From: Candidatus Bathyarchaeota archaeon
GTDB lineage: Archaea > Thermoproteota > Bathyarchaeia > Bathyarchaeales > UBA233
Length of the DNA: 10,554 bases
Direction of reading: 5' to 3'
Assembly (NCBI GenBank): GCA_003661945.1
Contig: QMXC01000019.1
Span: forward strand, 1-10,554
Both the position numbers and the translations under genes were made by a program. Positions 1-6,268 of this stretch are shown piece after piece; position 1 is the stretch's first letter; each line of letters begins with the position of its first letter. The notes under the pieces are model-generated. The model ran no database searches. It was not told the origin of the DNA and saw nothing but the letters and a program-made list of their open reading frames with translations.

Positions 1-113
1 GCTAAAGCTACTCCAGGGTCTATCAGCACTCGGGTATCAGCCGTTTCCACGAATGTAGCCATGGAACGTACGCCGAAGCTGTCGAAAGCGAGGGGTTTAA
101 CTTCTCGAATCAT
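1..113 (-). CDS. MBL-fold metallohydrolase, UPF0282-like (N-terminal part only; runs off left edge)
   Basis: An ATG at 113-111 opens a frame that stays open to the window edge, giving 37 codons. The peptide contains FDSFGVRSMATFVET (about residues 10-24), then a strand ending in LIDPGVALA. This is the typical first beta-hairpin of the archaeal UPF0282 metallo-beta-lactamase-fold family, in which the SLGVRSMAT-like and LIDPG segments precede the HxHxDH metal site; that site lies outside the window. The start lies inside nucS with a 17-base overlap, and GGTGA sits 5 bases upstream as a ribosome-binding site, so the two genes are probably translationally coupled. The substrate of the family is not established; a phosphodiesterase, nuclease or other hydrolase role is possible. 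The family call is good from the N-terminus alone, but integrity of the rest cannot be judged. Confidence 0.8.
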   Translation of the reverse strand, partial: MIREVKPLAFDSFGVRSMATFVETADTRVLIDPGVAL

Positions 114-897
114 GCTGTTCACCGAAGAACTCTGCAAGCTTACGCGTTTCAGAACGCTTTAGAATTTCAGCGCATCTTCGAGGGTCTAAAGCCTTGAAGC
201 TGAGGTTTAAAGCGTCGAGGGTTCGTTGAACTCCTTTAGCTATGCTTGGCGCCACGAGGATTCCCCGCACCGGACGGTTAACCATGCCTTTTATCGCGTC
301 TACGTATCTGGCTAGCTGGAAAGCAGCTTCACGTCCAGCTGTCTTACGTTTAATTTCAACCACAACGAAGTTGCCTTCAGAGTCGACGCCGTAAACGTCC
401 ACGAACCCGGGTTCAACCTTCTTCTCGTAAGCGATAGGCTTGAAGCCCTCCTCAACGAGCCAAGGCTCCGCCAGTATAGCCTTCTGCATGTCCTCTTCGC
501 TTGCGTACAACGAGAAAGTTCCAGTGTCTTTTAAGCTAAGCGCTGAGACCATGTAAATCTTGTTGAAGAACACTTTTACGTGTTCAGCGGGTTTTCTCCG
601 TATGGCTTTGACTATCAATGTTTCGTTTTCAATCATGGTTTGGAATATGCATCCGGGCGGCTGCCAGTTCACGGGTTCGTAGCCTTTTGCTCTGTGCACG
701 AGGAGTGAACCGTCTTCTTTGACTATGAGGATGCGTTCTCCGCTTTCAAGCTTGGAGCTGGCTCTTCCATGGTATTCCACCCAGCAGTTTCCAACGACGA
801 TTAGGCATTTTCGCCTAGCTAACGCTTCTCTAATTGTTGCCTCAGCCTCTTGCAAGGTTGGGTTTTCCACGGTTGACACTGGCTTAAACGCGTTCAA
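97..897 (-). CDS. nucS: Endonuclease NucS (mismatch / branched-DNA nuclease)
   Basis: 266 residues, close to the roughly 250 of Pyrococcus NucS. The N-terminal DNA-binding/dimerisation half carries the family hallmark EPVNWQPPG at 74-82, preceded by the EDGSLLVH strand. The C-terminal half is a restriction-like nuclease fold: GFVDVYG with D167, then VVVEIKRK with E181 and K183, forming the D-(E-x-K) metal site, followed by QLARY at 194-198. Known members cut single-stranded flaps or both strands at mismatches and bind the sliding clamp PCNA. The C-terminal TRKLAEFF (251-258) resembles a clamp-binding PIP box, with T in place of the usual Q. Translation probably starts at TTG 897-895, because an in-frame stop lies just upstream at 915-913 and the next candidates are GTG codons further in. 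GGAAAGG lies only 2 bases before TTG, so the exact start is not certain. It overlaps the UPF0282-like gene downstream. Confidence 0.93.
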   Translation of the reverse strand: MNAFKPVSTVENPTLQEAEATIREALARRKCLIVVGNCWVEYHGRASSKLESGERILIVKEDGSLLVHRAKGYEPVNWQPPGCIFQTMIENETLIVKAIRRKPAEHVKVFFNKIYMVSALSLKDTGTFSLYASEEDMQKAILAEPWLVEEGFKPIAYEKKVEPGFVDVYGVDSEGNFVVVEIKRKTAGREAAFQLARYVDAIKGMVNRPVRGILVAPSIAKGVQRTLDALNLSFKALDPRRCAEILKRSETRKLAEFFGEQHDSRS

Positions 898-952
898 GAC
901 CTTTCCAAAGTTTTAGAAGAGAGAAAACATAGATAAGATTTCTGAAGTAGCC
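898..952. promoter_or_regulatory. Divergent promoter gap between nucS and the methyltransferase gene
   Basis: This is a 55-base AT-rich gap between two divergent genes. The stretch around 925-940 (ACATAGATAAGATT on plus, AATCTTATCTATGT on minus) is the only TATA-like block and could serve both directions. On the minus strand it lies about 25 bases before a start site near 910, leaving a short leader for nucS. On the plus strand, the same spacing would put transcription start close to the ATG at 953, so the methyltransferase mRNA may be leaderless; no Shine-Dalgarno sequence is visible in front of it. Assignment by spacing and base composition only. Confidence 0.45.
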
Positions 953-1504
953 ATGAAAGAGTTCGAACATAAACGTCGAATCATGAGCCGATACGACCAG
1001 ACGGCGGAAACCTACGACAAACAATACCTTGAAGAGCAAAACGCAAAAATCAGAGCCGCCTTGAAAACACTGACTTTCAACTCAGGCTGCGCCGTCTTGG
1101 ACTTAGGATGCGGAACAGGATTACTGTTTCCCCACATGAAAAGGAAGGCACGTATGCTTGTTGGGTTGGATTTCTCACGGAACATTTTGAAACAGGCGAA
1201 GAAACGAGCCGCCGACAACATTTTGCTGGTTAGGGCTGACGCTGATTATACGCCTTTCAGAAACCATGTTTTCGACTCCGTATTTGCCTTCACGCTTTTA
1301 CAGAACATGCCTAACCCAGCTAAAACTTTAGAGGAGATTAAACGCGTATCTAAACCCGGTGGAAGAATAATAGTTACGGCTCTGAAGAAGAGTTTTCCGC
1401 GGGAAACGTTTCTAGCGATGCTGAGAGAATCCCGACTAGAAGTTTTGGGTTTGTTCAACGAAAAACTGAAGGGATACGTGGCGATATGCCGACCTTTCGG
1501 CTAA
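953..1504 (+). CDS. Class I SAM-dependent methyltransferase (UbiE/Methyltransf_11-like), substrate unknown
   Basis: 183 residues with a complete SAM-binding half of the Rossmann methyltransferase fold. Motif I is VLDLGCGTG at 48-56. The acidic residue after the second strand, which would hold the ribose hydroxyls, is D73 in GLDFS. D96 and D98 in VRADADYTPF fit the adenine-contact region. FDSVFAFTLLQNM (107-119) is motif II and KPGGRIIVT (134-142) motif III. The N-terminal RYDQTAETYD (13-22) is the usual cap helix of UbiE-like enzymes. It is shorter than ubiquinone/menaquinone methyltransferases (about 230-250 residues), with a minimal C-terminal part. The ATG at 953 gives this length; an in-frame ATG at codon 11 is a weaker alternative. 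It is the only plus-strand gene in the left half and ends 12 bases from the convergent creatininase-family gene. No neighbour indicates the substrate. Confidence 0.88.
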   Translation: MKEFEHKRRIMSRYDQTAETYDKQYLEEQNAKIRAALKTLTFNSGCAVLDLGCGTGLLFPHMKRKARMLVGLDFSRNILKQAKKRAADNILLVRADADYTPFRNHVFDSVFAFTLLQNMPNPAKTLEEIKRVSKPGGRIIVTALKKSFPRETFLAMLRESRLEVLGLFNEKLKGYVAICRPFG

Positions 1505-1516
1505 ACGTTCACGAGC

Positions 1517-2275
1517 TCAGACTTTAGGCTTCGCTGTTAAATCTTCAATTCTCATCATTTTGAGCTGGTTAACGTGTTTAACTAGCTCGTTGACAACGGC
1601 TTCGAAGACCTTTCTGCCCTTTTCCGCTGAAGCGGTTGTTGATTTTCCTAATACTCCGAAGCTTGTTACGTCCACCGTGTCTAACGGGAGAATTATTCCG
1701 TGGAATTGCGCGGGATGCCTACGTGGCTCTTCGTCCACTGCTTTGTCCATGTTAACCATTTGCGGATGCAGAGCCAAATTCATCGAGGTTTCTTCAGCGC
1801 TGGCGTGCTGTCTTTCTTCGGGTTGGAAAAGGCTGGGTAAAAGCTTGCCGGAGGCTTCCCACCATTGAAAAACAGAAACGAATATGCCTTTTTCTCTCAG
1901 CTCTCTAGCTAGTTCCGTGAGCGCCGGAATGTTTCCACCGTGCCCATTTACGATGACAATTTTCCATGTTCCATAATAGTTTAGGGCTAGGCACACTTCT
2001 TTTACGTAGCTCTTGAACGTTGCAGGCGACACGTATATGGTTCCCCAGAACTGCCTATGATGGGCGCTGACGCCGAACGGAACTACAGGTAGGCATACGA
2101 CTTCGGCGCGTTTAGCTGTTTCTTCGGCTATGGCTTTGGCTATGAGATGGTCTGTTCCAAGCGGGTTTTGCGGTCCATGCTGCTCGTTTGAGCCTACCGG
2201 AAGAACTGCAACGTCGCTTTTCCGGAAATATTCTTTAGCTTCCATCCAGCTCATTTCGTGAAGAAGTGTTTTCAA
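1517..2275 (-). CDS. Creatininase-family amidohydrolase (ArfB/MftE-like candidate)
   Basis: 252 residues from TTG 2275-2273. This start is chosen because GGTGAG lies 4 bases upstream, a TATA box lies further up, and the product MKTLLHEMSW... begins where family members begin. An ATG at 2254 is a possible internal start. The frame is open further upstream but would run into the preceding acetyltransferase gene. Metal-site motifs of the family are present: LPVGSNEQHGPQNPLGTDH with E31, H33 and D42; NGHGGN with H112; and HASAEETS with E162. Members include creatininase, the mycofactocin peptidase MftE and archaeal ArfB, a formamide hydrolase in riboflavin/F420 synthesis. The GHGGN form differs from the HxE of true creatininase, so creatinine is unlikely as substrate. 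It is the last gene of the minus-strand block, 71 bases after the GNAT gene, with its own likely promoter. Family sure, reaction open. Confidence 0.87.
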   Translation of the reverse strand: MKTLLHEMSWMEAKEYFRKSDVAVLPVGSNEQHGPQNPLGTDHLIAKAIAEETAKRAEVVCLPVVPFGVSAHHRQFWGTIYVSPATFKSYVKEVCLALNYYGTWKIVIVNGHGGNIPALTELARELREKGIFVSVFQWWEASGKLLPSLFQPEERQHASAEETSMNLALHPQMVNMDKAVDEEPRRHPAQFHGIILPLDTVDVTSFGVLGKSTTASAEKGRKVFEAVVNELVKHVNQLKMMRIEDLTAKPKV

Positions 2276-2279
2276 CTTT

Positions 2280-2320
2280 CTCACCTGAACCCTTACTGTG
2301 AAGAAAAGCCCGAATATAAG
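2280..2320 (-). promoter_or_regulatory. TATA box and ribosome-binding site before the creatininase-family gene
   Basis: On the minus strand, CTTATATTC (2320-2312) is a good archaeal TATA box about 40 bases before the TTG start at 2275. It predicts transcription start near 2290 and a leader of about 15 bases containing GGTGAG (2285-2280), 4 bases from the start codon. This suggests the gene can be transcribed apart from the acetyltransferase gene upstream, and it supports TTG as the start codon. Confidence 0.5.
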
Positions 2321-2346
2321 TTTGTGTAGTCGGAGCGCGTTCGCGG

Positions 2347-3273
2347 CTAGAACAGATCTAAGTTTGTCATATGAAACTTGTCGCCGTAAACTTGTTCGAA
2401 CTCCACGTTTTCTAAAGGTGCAGCCATTATGAGGTCGTGGCTTTCCCTTTCGACATGGTAGCCTAAGGCTTTGTAAACGTCGAAGGTTATGCTGTCTAGA
2501 ACCATTCTGTCGCATATCACGGTTTTTGCCTTCGCCTCCAGCATTGCAAGCAGCTTCTTTGTGGTTTCCTTGGAGTTTGCGGCTATTTCAACAACTTCTA
2601 GGATTCCCCTGTTCTTCTTGAAGACCGCGTATCCGTCTTCTAGCACTATGAAGTTTGTGGAGCGGAGATGTTCGCGTTTTCTAACCATTTCGAGGTATTG
2701 TTTGTCGCGGATGACTAAGCCTGTTTTCCCAATAGAAAACTTGTTGTAGATTTCTAGAATTTTGTTCCAGTCTAAACTCGCCGTCTTCTTCCCGGCTACA
2801 TGTTTGGTTTTGTGTTTCCCTTTGGGTTTTGTAACGAGTTTGTAGGCGCTGGGAAATGATGCTGCGTCGATGTAGCCGAATTTCCGGTATAGTGCGTAAG
2901 CTACTATGACTCGGCTTGTGCATAGAAAAGCGAACCGGTAGCCTTTTTCACGGAAATACTCGTGCGCCTTTTTCATCAGATTCGTAGCGATTTTCCTTTT
3001 TACATGGCTTGGAAGCGTGGCTACGCCCCAAACGCCGCCTACGGGTTCAGTTTCGCCTTCCAAGTTTCGGGTACGTAAGTCCATAACGCCTACGAAGCCT
3101 ACAACGCGGCTTCCTTCAACCGCCGCGTAGCCAACGGGAGTTCCTCTTAACCTAGCGTCTTTTTTGATGTTTCTCTCAAGCTGCTCTGGAGTGAAAATCC
3201 ACCGGAAAGCTTGGTCCATTAAGGGAATAAGCGTTTCTTTTTCATCCAGTTCGTGATAAGTTAGGATTTTCAT
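2347..3273 (-). CDS. GNAT-family N-acetyltransferase, tandem GNAT (Eis-like) architecture
   Basis: 308 residues. The N-terminal domain (about 1-147) follows the GNAT pattern: VVGFVGVMDL (57-66) is strand 4 region, VWGVATLPSHVKRKIATNLM (81-100) is motif A, and ALYRKFGYIDAAS (127-139) the motif B end. A basic linker (148-165) leads to a second unit, in which VYKALGYHVERES (266-278) again looks like the last helix and strand of a GNAT fold, suggesting a duplicated or Eis-like protein. Motif A lacks the usual glycine of the R/QxxGxG/A loop: K94 stands there, so acetyl-CoA binding may be altered. ATG 3273-3271 is preceded by AAGGAG 8 bases upstream, a strong ribosome-binding site. The gene follows moaA after 52 bases without a visible terminator. 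Acceptor substrate unknown (amine, aminoglycoside-like molecule or protein). Confidence 0.82.
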   Translation of the reverse strand: MKILTYHELDEKETLIPLMDQAFRWIFTPEQLERNIKKDARLRGTPVGYAAVEGSRVVGFVGVMDLRTRNLEGETEPVGGVWGVATLPSHVKRKIATNLMKKAHEYFREKGYRFAFLCTSRVIVAYALYRKFGYIDAASFPSAYKLVTKPKGKHKTKHVAGKKTASLDWNKILEIYNKFSIGKTGLVIRDKQYLEMVRKREHLRSTNFIVLEDGYAVFKKNRGILEVVEIAANSKETTKKLLAMLEAKAKTVICDRMVLDSITFDVYKALGYHVERESHDLIMAAPLENVEFEQVYGDKFHMTNLDLF

Positions 3274-3325
3274 ACTTTATGCTCCTTTAGACTTAGGAAC
3301 ACTGGGGCTGAAAGTCGGATAAGTC

Positions 3326-4249
3326 TTATGCCGTGTAGTATGGCCGTCTTTTCTGGTTTGCGAGTTTGAACAGTTCAGCTATTTCCCGCGGGCTTGCCCC
3401 GTTTCTAAGAGGTGTTAAAACGTCGATTAGGTCGTCGTTTCGCATTAGGCACGTTTTGAGTTTTCCGTCGCTTGTAAGCCGGATTCTCGTGCAGTGGGCG
3501 CAGAATTCGGTGTTTTCGATTGGTGGAACCAGCTCAATTTTGACGTTTGGCAAGTGATATACTAGCCGGTTGTGCATGTAGCGTCTGGCTTCGATTTTTA
3601 GGGCTTTGCGTTCGAGTTCCGCTGCGATGCCATCTAGAGGCTGATGATATTGAACGTAAAACTCCTTGTCTAGGTTTATGGGTTCCAGCTCGATTAGCTG
3701 AAGAATTGTTCCCGTCTGTTCTGCAAAATGCGCCATCCGCCATATCTCATCCGTGTTTACGCCCTTCAGCAAGAGCATGTTTAGCTTAACTGGGTGTATT
3801 CCGGCTTTCACCGCAGCTTTTATTCCATTTAAGACGTGGCGTAGGTCTCCGCCGGTTAGTTTCGCGTATTTTTCAGCGTTTAGGCTCGGGATGTTGATGT
3901 TTACGCGTTTTAAGCCTCTCCGGCGGAGTTCTTCAGCTAAGCCTTGCAGGAGTGTTCCGTTGGTGGTGATGGCGAGGTCTTCCAATCCTTTTATGGCGGC
4001 TATTCCTTCCACTATTTCGGGGATATCCTTACGTGTTAGGGGTTCGCCTCCGGTGAGCTTCACTTTGGAAATGCCGAGGTTCACCGCTACTTCTGCTATC
4101 TTAACTATCTCGTCCACGGTCATTTCCGTTTGACGCGTATCCTTTCTTTCTTCGCCTTCCCTGTGGCAGTATACGCAGTTTAGGTTACAGTTTTGAGTGA
4201 CTGCTATTCGAAAGTTTAGAAGAGGTCTTCCAAAGCGGTCTTTCAACAT
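3326..4249 (-). CDS. moaA: GTP 3',8-cyclase MoaA (radical SAM, molybdopterin step 1)
   Basis: 307 residues from ATG 4249-4247. The frame is open to 4327, but that would overlap moaB by 56 bases, and the product MLKDRFGRPLLNFR begins like other archaeal MoaA proteins. It converts GTP to 3',8-cyclo-7,8-dihydro-GTP. The radical SAM cluster is CNLNCVYC (C21, C25, C28), followed by the SAM motif TGGEP at 66-70. The C-terminal substrate-side cluster is C250, C253 and C267, with TRIR (R255, R257) matching the GTP-contacting arginines of Staphylococcus MoaA and R14 matching its R17. Odd points: VNINIPSL (116-123) replaces the common VNVSLDSL, and the protein ends RRPYYTA without the double-glycine tail known from bacterial MoaA. 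It follows moaB after a 22-base gap, in a moaC-moaB-moaA operon. Confidence 0.96.
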   Translation of the reverse strand: MLKDRFGRPLLNFRIAVTQNCNLNCVYCHREGEERKDTRQTEMTVDEIVKIAEVAVNLGISKVKLTGGEPLTRKDIPEIVEGIAAIKGLEDLAITTNGTLLQGLAEELRRRGLKRVNINIPSLNAEKYAKLTGGDLRHVLNGIKAAVKAGIHPVKLNMLLLKGVNTDEIWRMAHFAEQTGTILQLIELEPINLDKEFYVQYHQPLDGIAAELERKALKIEARRYMHNRLVYHLPNVKIELVPPIENTEFCAHCTRIRLTSDGKLKTCLMRNDDLIDVLTPLRNGASPREIAELFKLANQKRRPYYTA

Positions 4250-4271
4250 CTGTCTTCGTCCCGGGGCTTCG

Positions 4272-4802
4272 TTATTCACGTGAATGCTTGAGGATATGCG
4301 CGGCTTCGGGCAATATAAGTTTTTCAAAACAAAGCTTCACAGCGTTAGGTGAGCCTGGAATGCAGAAAACGGCTTTTCCCCGTGCAACGCCGGCTGAAGC
4401 ACGCGTCAAGATTGCGGCGGAGCCTATCTGTTCGTAGCTTAGTTTGCGGAATAGCTCGCCGAACCCGGGTAGAAGCTTTTCTAGGAGAGGCTCCACAGCT
4501 TCAATTGTCACGTCTTTTGGGCTTATCCCCGTTCCTCCGGAAAAGACGATTACGTCGATGTTTTCCGAGTCTAATGCTTCCTTAAGCGCAGACCGTATGC
4601 GTTGTTGGTCGTCGGGAAGCAAACCGTGAGAAACGAGTTCGTGCCCAGCTTTGCATACGAGTTCGCTTATTAGTTCGCCTGAAACGTCTTCAACGGTTTT
4701 TCCGTCTTTGTAGGCTTGGTACCGCGAGGTGCTGCATACGAATATTCCGAAGCGAAGTTTGCGTGGAGCTTGTCTTTTATGCGCTTTACTGGTCTCACTC
4801 AT
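4272..4802 (-). CDS. moaB: MoaB/MogA-family molybdopterin adenylyltransferase
   Basis: 176 residues. The MPT-binding (MoCF_biosynth) fold is clear: FGIFVCSTSRY (18-28) first strand, KTVEDVSGELI (35-45), the signature FSGGTGISPKDVTIEAV (87-103), and the late PGSP at 149-152 followed by NAVKL. In archaea the MoaB proteins stand in for MogA, adenylating molybdopterin before metal insertion. The first 15 residues are a basic extension before the domain. ATG 4802-4800 overlaps the end of moaC by 8 bases, with GAGGAAAG upstream at good distance, so translation is coupled. The protein could feed a molybdenum or a tungsten enzyme; the sequence does not tell which. Confidence 0.93.
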   Translation of the reverse strand: MSETSKAHKRQAPRKLRFGIFVCSTSRYQAYKDGKTVEDVSGELISELVCKAGHELVSHGLLPDDQQRIRSALKEALDSENIDVIVFSGGTGISPKDVTIEAVEPLLEKLLPGFGELFRKLSYEQIGSAAILTRASAGVARGKAVFCIPGSPNAVKLCFEKLILPEAAHILKHSRE

Positions 4803-5256
4803 CGCTGCTTTCCTCTATTTTTCGCCCTTTTGTTTTGCGAACCACTCGAATTTTTTCGATTAATGTGAATGGGTATTGTCCCTGCGGGTCTTTCTCGTAT
4901 TGTTTCACCATGTCCCAAACCGTGAGCAACGCAGTTGCCGTTGCAACAAGGGCTTCCATTTCTACGCCTGTCTGCGCCTTGGTTCGAACGGTCGAAGTTA
5001 CTTCAACGGTTGTTTCGTTCACTGCTTCGATTTCCACTTTCACGTTGGTTATTGGAAGCGGGTGGCAAAGCGGGATAATGTTCGAAGTGTTTTTCGCCGC
5101 GAGAACCCCTGCAATTTTCGCGGTGTAAAATGGGTCGCCTTTCTCTACTTCGCCTTTCCGGATTAGCTTAACCGTTTCGGCTTTCAGCTTCAGCCTCCCA
5201 ACAGCCGTTGCTTCCCGGAAAACTTCGGGTTTAGAGGTTATGTCAACCATACTCAC
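4795..5256 (-). CDS. moaC: Cyclic pyranopterin monophosphate synthase MoaC
   Basis: 153 residues, the usual length. MoaC rearranges the MoaA product to cyclic pyranopterin monophosphate. Hallmarks are MVDIT near the N-terminus (3-7), AGVLAAKNTSNIIPLCHPLPIT (49-70) including the LCHPL motif, TGVEMEAL (96-103), and WDMVK with D115 and K118, which match the catalytic Asp/Lys pair (D128, K131 in E. coli). The start is probably GTG 5256-5254: AGGAGG lies 9 bases upstream of it but 15 bases from the ATG at 5250, the only rival. The gene starts 5 bases after the coiled-coil gene stops and overlaps moaB by 8 bases, so all three should be on one transcript. Confidence 0.96.
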   Translation of the reverse strand: MSMVDITSKPEVFREATAVGRLKLKAETVKLIRKGEVEKGDPFYTAKIAGVLAAKNTSNIIPLCHPLPITNVKVEIEAVNETTVEVTSTVRTKAQTGVEMEALVATATALLTVWDMVKQYEKDPQGQYPFTLIEKIRVVRKTKGRKIEESSDE

Positions 5257-5261
5257 GCCCT

Positions 5262-5963
5262 TTACCCTCCTTTCCCCCTAAAATTTTGAAGAGAAAGCTG
5301 CTTCTCCGCTTTTTCCGAAGCTTTTCCGCCGTTCTTCTCTCTTTCCTCTTCCTCCTCTTCCCGGCTGCCCATCCTTAACACTTGTCGGTGAAGTTCGTTT
5401 AGATGCTGTTTCATGTCTGCCAAAGTTTTTTCCATAACGTTTAAGGAAGCGGCTAAGGCTTGAATGTGCTTGTAAAAGTGCTCGAAGAAGGTCTTTGCCT
5501 CTTCGGGAACCTTAATTGTTAAAACTTGTCCCTTCCCTTCGCATGTCATGCGCATTTTGAGAATCGCCTCTATAAGCGGTGAAGGATTTCCCCGTAGTTC
5601 CTTTATCAAAACCAGATAGTCTGAGCCGTCTGTCAACGCTTTCCGCAGTTGGTCCAAGGCTAAACGCGAATTAGCCAGAGGGTCAACGCTTTTCTGGAGC
5701 AGAATGTCGCGGAAGGTCGTAAGCGTCTGCGTAACATTCCGGCAGCAACGTTCAACACTGTATGCTTTTTCAGGTTTAAGCATGAGCAGTTCTTCTTTCA
5801 TTTCCTCAGCTAGTTCCGAAAGCTTGTTTACGTCTTCTTCTGTTTTTTCCAAGAGCTCGTCTGGCGGGATTTTTTCGAGGAGAGCTCCAGTGGCTATTTG
5901 CGTTGCTAGTTTCTGGAGGGTTTGTTCGAAAGAGGCTATTTTTGCGTCGAGATTTTCTGACAT
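5262..5963 (-). CDS. Coiled-coil protein of unknown function
   Basis: 233 residues; I do not recognise a family. It is predicted largely helical. Heptad-like runs at about 4-25, 36-62 and 160-197 (LQALAAS, LADMKQHLNELHRQVL) suggest coiled coils or a helical bundle. A central segment with C73-C74 and C141 and a short strand-like VLTIKV (147-152) break the helices. The tail from 200 is charged: a run of six glutamates (203-208), lysine/glycine-rich sequence, then KQLSLQNFRGKGG. There is no signal peptide or membrane segment, so it should be cytosolic. ATG 5963-5961 is the natural start; the leader carries AAAGGTTGA. The gene lies between a winged-helix gene and moaC (5-base gap), behind its own TATA-like box and an inverted repeat. 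Co-transcription with moaCBA does not by itself prove a role in cofactor synthesis. Confidence 0.75.
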   Translation of the reverse strand: MSENLDAKIASFEQTLQKLATQIATGALLEKIPPDELLEKTEEDVNKLSELAEEMKEELLMLKPEKAYSVERCCRNVTQTLTTFRDILLQKSVDPLANSRLALDQLRKALTDGSDYLVLIKELRGNPSPLIEAILKMRMTCEGKGQVLTIKVPEEAKTFFEHFYKHIQALAASLNVMEKTLADMKQHLNELHRQVLRMGSREEEEEEREKNGGKASEKAEKQLSLQNFRGKGG

Positions 5964-5983
5964 CCGGCTTCAACCTTTCATCT

Positions 5984-6009
5984 GTAAACTTGAGTTTACC
6001 CTATTTAAG
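5984..6009 (-). promoter_or_regulatory. TATA-like box with adjoining inverted repeat before the coiled-coil gene
   Basis: On the minus strand, CTTAAATAG (6009-6001) resembles an archaeal TATA box and overlaps the stop codon of the winged-helix gene. One base after it begins a perfect inverted repeat, GTAAACT-2-AGTTTAC at 5984-5999 (two 7-base arms). The expected transcription start is near 5979, so the repeat lies between TATA box and start site, the classical position for a repressor operator. The ArsR-like protein encoded just upstream is an obvious candidate ligand, but that is inference. Confidence 0.5.
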
Positions 6010-6268
6010 TTCGCTCCCAAACTTCAAAGAGTTTCTTTATCGCAGCCACCCGAGGGTCTTTTTCGTTCAGTTGGTAGATGCGTATCCGCCCGAACCTTTT
6101 GTGGCTGACCAAGCCGTGGCTTTCCAGAAATTCTAGATGATTGGCAGCCGTGGTATGATTTAACCCGGCTCGTTTGGCTATTTCCGAAATGTGAAGCCGC
6201 CCAACTTCTGCTAGAACCTTCAAGATTCGAAGCTTACCCTTGGAGGAGAGAACTTCCTCGACAGCCAT
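6005..6268 (-). CDS. Winged helix-turn-helix transcriptional regulator (ArsR-like)
   Basis: 87 residues, a single DNA-binding domain. SSKGKLRILKVLAEVG (8-23) is helix 1. ISEIAKRAGLN (27-37) and HTTAANHLEFLESHGL (38-53) form the helix-turn-helix with the recognition helix. VSHKRFGRIRIYQLN (54-68) is the beta-wing, and DPRVAAIKKLFEVWE (71-85) a C-terminal helix likely to dimerise. No metal-binding cysteines are present, so a metal sensor is unlikely. ATG 6268-6266 shares its A with the stop codon of the ATPase gene (TAATG), so the two proteins are made in a coupled manner. A role as local regulator or as DNA-binding partner of the ATPase are both possible. Confidence 0.85.
   Translation of the reverse strand: MAVEEVLSSKGKLRILKVLAEVGRLHISEIAKRAGLNHTTAANHLEFLESHGLVSHKRFGRIRIYQLNEKDPRVAAIKKLFEVWERT

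Noticed and set aside
719..916. Open frames on the strand opposite nucS, moaA, moaC, the GNAT gene and the membrane subunits
   Set aside because: They are antisense to well-supported genes, show no domain features, and most lack ribosome-binding sites.
1517..2515. Longer version of the creatininase-family protein (332 residues)
   Set aside because: The added N-terminus overlaps the acetyltransferase gene by 169 bases, is rich in arginine and unlike the family, and a TTG with ribosome-binding site at 2275 explains the normal length.
3274..3325. Separate promoter for the GNAT gene
   Set aside because: The 52-base gap after moaA has a good ribosome-binding site but no convincing TATA box or T-rich terminator; read-through from moaA is the simpler reading.
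4250..4327. Longer MoaA starting at 4327
   Set aside because: It would overlap moaB by 56 bases, and the extra 26 residues match nothing in MoaA; the ATG at 4249 gives the standard N-terminus.
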